Below are positions 52,201 through 61,200 of a stretch of DNA of 64,000 nt, piece by piece. The notes under the pieces are model-generated. The model had not been told where the DNA came from. It made no database searches and saw only the letters and a program-made list of their open reading frames with translations. The stretch covers positions 2,746,001 to 2,810,000 of the forward strand of contig JAMKCF010000011.1 in NCBI GenBank assembly GCA_023634235.1, written 5' to 3'. The position numbers were made by a program, and so were the translations under genes. This DNA is from Pisaster brevispinus. Its lineage: Eukaryota > Echinodermata > Asteroidea > Forcipulatida > Asteriidae. Positions within the stretch are counted from its first letter, which is position 1. Each line of letters opens with the position of its first letter.

Positions 52201-55200
52201 ACGACGTAAGGACGCTTGGTTCAAGAAATTTGTCTTGGAAATTCAAGTAGCCGTCTGGTCACATGTCAAATGCATCAACTCTGATTAAAGCTTGAGTCTG
52301 AATGAAGCTGCATAAATACATGAGAATATCAATCAGAAAATAATAGCTTCCCTTTATTGGTTTGGGATCAAACAAAGATTAGAGCAGGCTTTGAACTAAC
52401 AACCTCCAGTTTTACGTGCCGCTGCTCTACCAACTGAGCTATCTAGCCCTATGTTGGCAGTCTCCCTATTAGTCAATATCTAGTGGTGCTAGTCAAAGCC
52501 ATAAAACCATTAACTGCCGTGTGGCCAGGGATCACACCCAAGTTAAGTTTACAATACAACCTGGGAAGCGGCAGCCAGGGGATCACCTTAATGGGATGCG
52601 ACTGGTTCTTTCAAATATAAAGTATCTTTGTTCAACCCCAAATCATTAAAAAAAAAAACTACCCAGTCAGTTTCCCTTGCGGTTAATAACTTGTGCTTCC
52701 CATTATATCTTTTTACAGCTGTGAGTATGACCAGCCTTGCTGGCCTGGACCAGTATGAGGAGGAGTTGGATGAAGCACTAAACACTATGGAATCACTCTC
52801 AGCTAACTGCTCATCCCAAGCTAGGCAGTGCTGTAATAGAGTCATCAATGCATACAGAATAGCCCAGGTAAAGTTCCCAACTGCTTGAACTCATTCCAAC
52901 TGTTAAAGTTGCATAACCCTATCTTCTCCAAAATTATTATTTGTTAAGTTACATTTTCTCTGAACGAATTTGACCGATGATGCTGGGGTTTTTTTTATGA
53001 ACTGCAAACACAAAAATCTAGAAACAGTGACTGCAGTCAAGCCCAAGCTTACTTTCCGAACTTTTATTTTGTAAGAACATCACCTTCTATTTGCAGGTCA
53101 AGTGGTGTGTTGTAACCAATAAACATGCATTGGGCCTGGGACACTGCTTCCTGACAATATAATAGATGTTAATATTTGCATCTGGTCTAGCAATGCAAAG
53201 GTCGTTGGTTCGAATCCCACCCGAGTGATTGCCTGTGGTGGGTTTTTTTCACAGAGCTCGGGAGAGCACTGAGTATACAGTGTTTAATACATATCGGTGT
53301 AAGGGAAAAAAACAAATAAAATACCTGACAATAGTTCTAACATTTTACAAAAGCTGTTTAAAGTGAGCAACATTTATGGACAGACCTTATAAACAAGACG
53401 CCATTTGAGTAGGGCGCCCTCAAGCTGGAGGTCAAAAGAAGGTTTTTTAAATGGCCCATCCTGTGGGCTGTGCATACATAGATGTTTGTTTTCCATTGTT
53501 TCATCATCGTTTTTATGTCTGGGATGGCAGTGTGATGATGTCAATGCGTAAGGTCCATTGCTGTACCAGATTCTTATGCAGTTCTATTTCTTGTGTTTTT
53601 TTTTTTGTGTGTGTAGATTCTTGGTAGCAGTTACAAGTCAGTTGTGATTCAACCTCCATTTGATAGCCTGAGATCCATACTACGCTGCAGTCACCCACAG
53701 CGCTTTGCTATCTCCAAAACATTCATCCTGGCCAATGAAATGACTGACATACAGGCAAGACAAATGCGGGCATTTTTGTTTAAAGTAATGATCTTATCTT
53801 TGCCGCAAGAATATATTTGTTATTACCCCCAGCCAGCCCCTTTGGCTCAAATGGGTATTGACATTGCCCCGGAAGTCCGGACATCTGGACATTGACATCT
53901 GGACGTCCGTCCTGCTGGGCACTTTTTTTCCCATACCATAACTCCAGTTGCAAGAGACATTTGGACTTGTAACTTGGGTGGGGATTGCCCTTGGCATATT
54001 GAAAGTTGAGATTGTTTTGGGGGTGAAAAGGTCAAAGATCAAGGTCGCGGTGGTAAGTTATAGGTAAATAGTTCCGGGAGCATAACTCCAGTTACAACTG
54101 ACATTGGACTTACAACTAGGGTGGGGTTGCCCATAAGTACAGCCAGGTTTTCTAAATAACTGACGGTGCCCAAGCCCAAGCTGTGATTTAGAAAATGGCC
54201 ACAGAATCACATGCTGTACAGGATTCTGTGGTAAGGAGTGCCACAGAATTGGGTCAAGTTCCAACACAAGCAGCCAATTATTTATTGAAAAAAGTGCAGG
54301 AAGAACAGAACACTGTGTACTGTCTTCTTTAAGACACAGGCATTAATGGCATAACAACAGCCCTTGTTTCTTAGAGATAATACAAATTCATTTGATTAGA
54401 CATTTTTGTGCTTTATTTCACCTCAGGTGGCAGGCTTTCTATGTGAAGCAGTTGTCACAAGTTTGAAGGCTCGCCATCCAAGACGCAGAGAAGGTAAGCT
54501 GGTCTACATATCTATTGACTACATTTCCAAAAGAGAGGTACTTCGCTTGTTTTTATATTTTCATTTCTATTCTGCCGCTTCCCAGGTTGTATCGTAAACT
54601 TGGGTGTGATTCCTGGCTACACGGCAGTTGCAGGTAGAGTGGCTTCTGACTGGCACCCCCGAACAAAGATATTGACCAAATAGGGAGACTGCCATCATTA
54701 GGGCCGGATAGCTCAGTTGGGAGAGCGCCGGCACATTAATTCTGAGGTCACAGGTTCAAGTCCCACTCTTGTCAAATTGTCTGTGTTCAACCCAAAATAA
54801 TTTATTCAGCAATCACAACAATACAAAACAAACCAATACTTCTAGATGGGCTTGTTTTCATTCACAATTTTCATTTTTGTTTTTGACTGGCGGGACTAGG
54901 TACTTCGTCGAGGTTTCCATCGTCATCATCGTTAGGCTCCTACATCAGCCAAGATCTAAGTGAGAAGGAAGAGTTCAGTCAGTTGATACAGCTGTGTAGA
55001 AACCCTGCTATCCTTGGGAACAGACTACTACAAGAAGCAACTTCATTGGTCAGCTCAGATGCTGGCAACAGCAAATCAGGTCAGTCATTGGTTGTAGGTC
55101 AGTTATTTGTTTTTGACAAAGCCAGAAATGGAAATTTATCCGTGTTTACAAATAACTTTAACGATAGACCCCTTGAACAACGCGTTTGGTATGTATGCTG

Positions 55201-58200
55201 GCATGCTGAGGTCTCGCGCATGTTTTTATGCACCAAGAGCAGCTGTCGACCAATGATCTGCCTCCTTTTTGCCTCAGTGAGGGCGCTGTTTGAGAGTGTG
55301 GCGTCATATGCAAGTGGTACATTGTTTTGTATCTTGTGGATTTATGACACTACTTAATAAAATGCCTGATTCACCAGAGGCCAAAGCACTCTCATGCCAC
55401 ACCTTTTACTGGCTGGTCTTTTAAGAAGAGAGTGGGCACATCTCAAACCTCCTTCAGTGAATGCAATGTGAATTTGACATCACAGCTCTGTTTTCACTGC
55501 GAATGTTTCACAAGAGTTGAGCACGTTGCAAATTTAGTGACCTCAAATTCGCATTGCATTCGCATTTACAGGAAGTATGGACCGGGCTTAACTAATTGCA
55601 ACAACCCGCATTAATACACATCGTTGTAAGGGAAAAACCAAGTTAAATTCTTCATCCCCGATGCAAATATTTCATCTATTTAATCGTTGCAGTACCCGCT
55701 GCTAAGGATTCAAACCTGCCTCTAGCCACCGGGCCAGCTCGGTGGTCTAGTGGTAAGACATTTGCTCTAGCAATGCAAAGGTCGTGGGTTCGAATCCCAC
55801 CCGAGTGATTGCCTGTGAATTTTTTGCACAGAGCTCGGGAAAGCACTGAGCATACAGTGCTTAATACACATCGGTGTAAGGGAAAAACCAAATTAAACCC
55901 GCATGAGCTTTCCTAGCAAAAACTACTTCATCAACGACAGAGGTGTTTGAAACTTGTTCTTCATTCTGCAAAATGGGACACAAATTTTGAGGCGCATATA
56001 ATTTGACTAAATTGTTGCATGATTTGAACATTGGATTGATTTAACAGTTCTTACCATGGAGGTTGAGCTGATCGTCAGGGCCCATGATTGTCACACGGTT
56101 TGCTGTAACATGGAAGGAATCTCTAACGTGCTCAGGAAGTGTAGAGAGTGTAGCGACGCCCTCACTCAGTCAGAAGAGTTCACCCTGCTGGTGAGTACGA
56201 CAACTTGTAATCTAAAGCTTCCTCCATTATCTTCCTTTGTTGTAATCTTCTATTCAACTCTTATTTTTTACCATCATCTTACTAAAACAAAATGTCATTG
56301 CAACAACTACCTCATCAAAGGCAGAGGTGTTTGAAACTAATTCTTCATTCTGCAAAATGGGGCACAAATTTTGGGTCTTGAGTTAGTGCTATCGTTTGTT
56401 ATGTGTTTTTGTTTTTGTCTGTCCAATCGGTAGTTCCGTTTTTGTATATTTATTGTTTTTCTATGGCAAGCCGAAACAAGCCTTGGCTTATCCTGGGTGG
56501 GTTTCCCCTGGAATAAATCTCCAGAGTTTTCTTCTCATGTCTAAAACTGAAACTTCCTTCATTGTCTTCTCTCCATTGGGTTCTTGGCTAGATTATTGAT
56601 TCAGTTCGCCTTTCTGAGAATCTTTGGCTTCTCAACCAGAATTAATAAATTAAATAAATGAAATGAAATGAAAGGACGGTCGGGTTGATGCAGTGGTTTC
56701 TTTCCTAGCCGTCCACCTCCAGGACCTTGGTTCAATTCCCGCCGGGGTCACTATGTGGATTAGGGTTTCACAATCCTTACATGATTGTGTGGGTTTTCCC
56801 TGGAATAATTCTCTGGGGTTTTCCTCCCCAAAACTGAAACTTCCTTCCTTGTCTTCTCTCCATTGGATTCTTGGCTAGTACAGTGATTGAGTTCACTTTT
56901 TTGGGGAATCTTTGGCTTCACACCCAGAATTAATAAATAATGAAACAAATAAATAAACAAGTACTCCTGCAACCAACAGGTGCGGTTATTGACAGGTGTA
57001 GGGAGATACTGTGAGATGTCTTATGTCTTTGATGTACTCCGAGCTAACCAGCAGTTTGAGCTCCTCTTTAAGCAAAGAGGGAAGGTAAGATTGTCCTCAG
57101 GGCGTCTTGCAAGACTTGTTCGATGGTTCAACCACCTTTCTTTTTATCCAATTCATATAAACATAGCCAGACTTCGGCTGGGTGGAGTACCATCTTTTCA
57201 TGATTTTTTTGTTGGGAAAACCTCAGCCCCAATCTCATTGAACTCTCTCAGGTTTGTGTTATGTTGTGATTCTGACTGAACCTTGAAATTTGGATTGATT
57301 GTACTAAAACCCTAACAATTTGATTGAATGTACTTTAAAAAAAATAATAATTCAAATGTTGCCTCTGAAATCTTAAGATTTAAACAGCCATCCCTAGTGA
57401 CCAGTACACAAAAGATGATTTGTTCAAAACAACTTGTGTACTGAAGAATTTAAGAAGCAAACTGACAATGCGGAGACAAGGTGCCCAGTAACATCATGAG
57501 AAAACCAACACATTGAGTTTCTGCCTGCCATTGTGAGCACGAATCAGGTTTTGCATAAATTTTCATTCAGAATGATGTCACAGGTCAGATCTCCTTTGAA
57601 TTATGTGAACTTTGACATCACTCCTCAACCAAACTAATGCAAAACAAAACAGGGCAGATTTCTGAAGAGGGCAGTTTAGATGTAAACAAAAGGCACTAAG
57701 ACCACTTTGCAGATCAATTTTATGCATGCATTAATAAATTTGACATTATCTGGACTAAGCTTAATCTGGACCAGCACCTCATTTTACAGCTAATGCGTGC
57801 GTAAAATGTATTTGTGAAGTAGTCTATGGTCTATGTATTGTAATAAACCAACTCTTGTTGTACTTGACAATTGCCAGGACACCAAGCTGAAGGTCGCGCT
57901 ACTGGACTACCTGAAACGCTGTGACCCACCAGACACGGAGGCCTATAACTTTGTAGCCGTGAAGTTTGAGATGAACCGGGAGATTGCCGAGCTGCTTGAG
58001 AGAGATGCTCAGGAACAGCTGCAGACCTTTAATAAGAAGGCTATGGGTAGATACTAACTCTCGGTCATTTTGGGCAGATAAACAGCCACTTTAAGTATGT
58101 TATTATTCTTTTAAGCACAAACTTGTAAGCTCCTTCAATTGAGAACTAATTGATTTAATCAATTAATGTTTACTATTTTAATTTTTCTTATTTGTTATTT

Positions 58201-61200
58201 GCCATAGGTGCAAATATCGAGTTGCAGAACAGTCTACAAGTTGTCTTACAGGATTTTACAAAAGCTGCACAGAGCTACGCTAAGGTCAGACACAACTTCA
58301 TTGCATTTTAAGGAGATGCAAATTTCCCCAGAAAGAGCAAAATCTACTTGAATCTTGTACATATTCACATCAAAGTAACAGTCCCTGCATGTATTAGAGC
58401 ATTTCCCACGTACATTGTGTTAACATGTGAAGGAAACAACATCGCGCACTTTAATGTTAAAATATGCTTGATCTATCGTGTTTGTAAGTGTGATGTCATT
58501 CAACTGTAAGCCACGCCCACTCCATACAAACTGGCTCCTACGATTCCCAGAAGCCCATAGGAGTCGCATTGAGCTAGTTTTTTGTGTGAGGATTTTATGT
58601 TAGAAAAGTTTACTAATTGAACTTGACTTTCACGTACATTCTTTGAAGACTGTGGGTCTTCTCAGATTTATAAGTTTCTGTCATAAGAAATGCTTTTGAA
58701 ACGGGTGATTTTTGGTAATAACACAAATGTATGCCAGCTTTGGAGCTGGTGTCCTAGGAAATCTGTCCCCCAGAGATTCTGTCCCCCCATATGGGAAACT
58801 AACATGGGCTGAAGGAGGAGGATTCAAAAGAGGGCGCTATCAGAAGAAGTTTGTACACAGTTCTCCGAATGGGGGGGGGGGGAGACACAGGAGACAGAAT
58901 CTCCTGCCACATTGGAAGTAGCGGAAACATTGGGCATGCTGTAGATTCAGGCTCATGTAATGTAATGGCTTACCGACGGGATGGTGAAGCAAATTGTTCA
59001 CTTTGATCACATGGTAATTTTTCCTAAAAAGACCGAGCCAAACTTGTTTACGCTGTTATCAGTTTTAATGTGTTTTAGTATTCACTACCTTTACGGAGAC
59101 AGAGGACAAAACAAAAACGGGAAAACAAAAGGTCTCCATAGGGAAGTTCTAAAGACTGGGGTGCCTCACGAGGACATTTTGTGTGCAGTGTCTATGGGAG
59201 ATTGTTAAGTACAGGGACATAGGAAAGAACAAAATATGTCGCCTCCACAGGGATGTACAAAATGAGAGTATGTGATCAGGGACCAATTTCATGGCTCTGC
59301 TTATGGACAAATTCTGCGCTTGCAATCACCATTCTCCACTTACTGTGCAAGCGCTGAATTTCTGCGCTAGCTGTGTAAGTGAAGAATACCTAGTAACGTG
59401 AAGTGCGCTAACCCGTGAAATATGCTTGACGTAAGCGTGGAATTCCCTGCCTCCGTAAGCATTGATTTTTTGCTTACAGTAAGAAGAGCCATGATAGTGG
59501 GCCCTGGTTTGTTTTGCTTTCCCTTTTGAAGATAAAATCTTCTTGTTCCTTAACAGGACAACTGTTTGAGACATGCTGAGCAGTGTGTGAAGCAGGCCCG
59601 CTTAGTGGCATTACAGCTTCATCTACTACCGACTAAGCAACACGTTATCAATCTAGACTCCAAAGCTCTGACTGGGTTCATGAATAAACACACAAAGTTC
59701 CATGAGGTATGCTTGAACCCTATTTGTAGAACAAAGAGCTGTTCTAATAACCTTTTCTCACGTACTTGAACTCCTTGCCTGGTGCACGTTTTCCCTCTAC
59801 CCTACAATCTAGACTGTTTTATAGGCAGGGTATACTTTTTGTAATTGTCAAAGACCAGTTTCCTCACTTGGTCTATCCCACTACAAGCATAAAATAACAA
59901 ACCTGTGAAAATTGGGGCTCAATTGGTCATCTAAGTTGCAAGAGAATAATGACAGAAGGAAAAAACACCCTTGTTTGCATAGAATTGTGTGTTTTCAGAT
60001 GCCTGAGAAAACCTCCATGCTTGAAGCCTTCCTCAGATTCAATTTTTTGGGGGTAAAAAATTACATCTTTCTCTAAAACTACATAGCTTCAAAGGGGTCG
60101 TTTCCAACAATGTTTTGTAATATCTACAGCTCTCAAGTGCTCTTTACCAAGAAATTTGTATGGTCGTAAATTTTTGGAGTAATTAATTTTCGGAGTAATT
60201 ATCAAAAGTATACCCTGCCATTAAAAGGGAATATCAGTTCCTGCCTTCAGCTTCCCTGAGTTGTTTTATCTTATGTTTTCTTCTTTGCAGCCCCTAACCA
60301 AGAGTGGCTTTTATCTTTGTTTGTTATAAATTTGCATAACCTTTTTTTTAAGGCAGTGCCCAGTATTGCTATAAAAACCTAGCATTGTCGTGTATTAAAT
60401 AAATGTAATGCCATTCATTTTAAGCTGTAAATAAGCTACGTTTTGTAGAAAATTAAAAATACAAATTCTAGAAACAATTGTAGTTCTTGGCTCAATGTTG
60501 CGTCTTGAGTCACACGCCAGCTAATTGTAAAAATTACAGGCCACTTAAATATCCACTGGCGACCACCAAAAAGACTGCACTGGTCAGTGATGCCATGTGC
60601 ACAACGCCTATACTGATATGTGATAAGCACTGTGTACTCGATGCTTTTTCCTGAGTTCAAATGGAGAAAGAAATAGTCCGCATTGCGTCCAAACCTGTAG
60701 GGTTTTTTTTATTTCTGCTGATTCACACAGTCTGTAAACCTCCTGAATTGTAACATCTGAGAGGTTCTGTGTCTAGAATAAGGAGGAGCCCAGGCCTGCA
60801 ACTGCAAGCCTAATGAAGTCATGCGCACATTGCTATACTGATCCTCGGTGCTTTCCCGAGTTCTGCGGGTAAAAAACACAGGCATACTACTCAGGTTTGA
60901 TTGGAATCCCACGACCCCTGCTATTCTAGAGCAGATGTCTGACACTTGCCTTGTTTTTAAAGCAATCTTTTTATCTTTTTTTTTTATATAGGCACTGATT
61001 GTAGCTGATGCCTATGGGATGATGCAATCTTTATGGTCAGATGCTATCTATCACGTCGTCGTCGTGCAAGGAGATTTTCAATACCTGGAGGACTACAGTG
61101 TCTGTAGACCTCTTGATGGATCGCTCTTCAGGGATGTCGCTCAAAAGTAAGAAAAGAAGAAACAATATTCTCTCCTTCTGCTGATGTATCTTACTATCAG

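Noticed and set aside
54494..54597. Extension of SPG11 exon 36 beyond 54493
   Set aside because: The frame stays open into a SINE, but the GAAG|GTAAGC donor gives the right phase for exon 37, and the extension has no counterpart in the family.
55735..55805. Functional tRNA gene with GGTTCGAATCCCACCCGAG
   Set aside because: It is the head of SINE family G, with a nearly identical copy at 53175-53320 and conserved non-tRNA tails.
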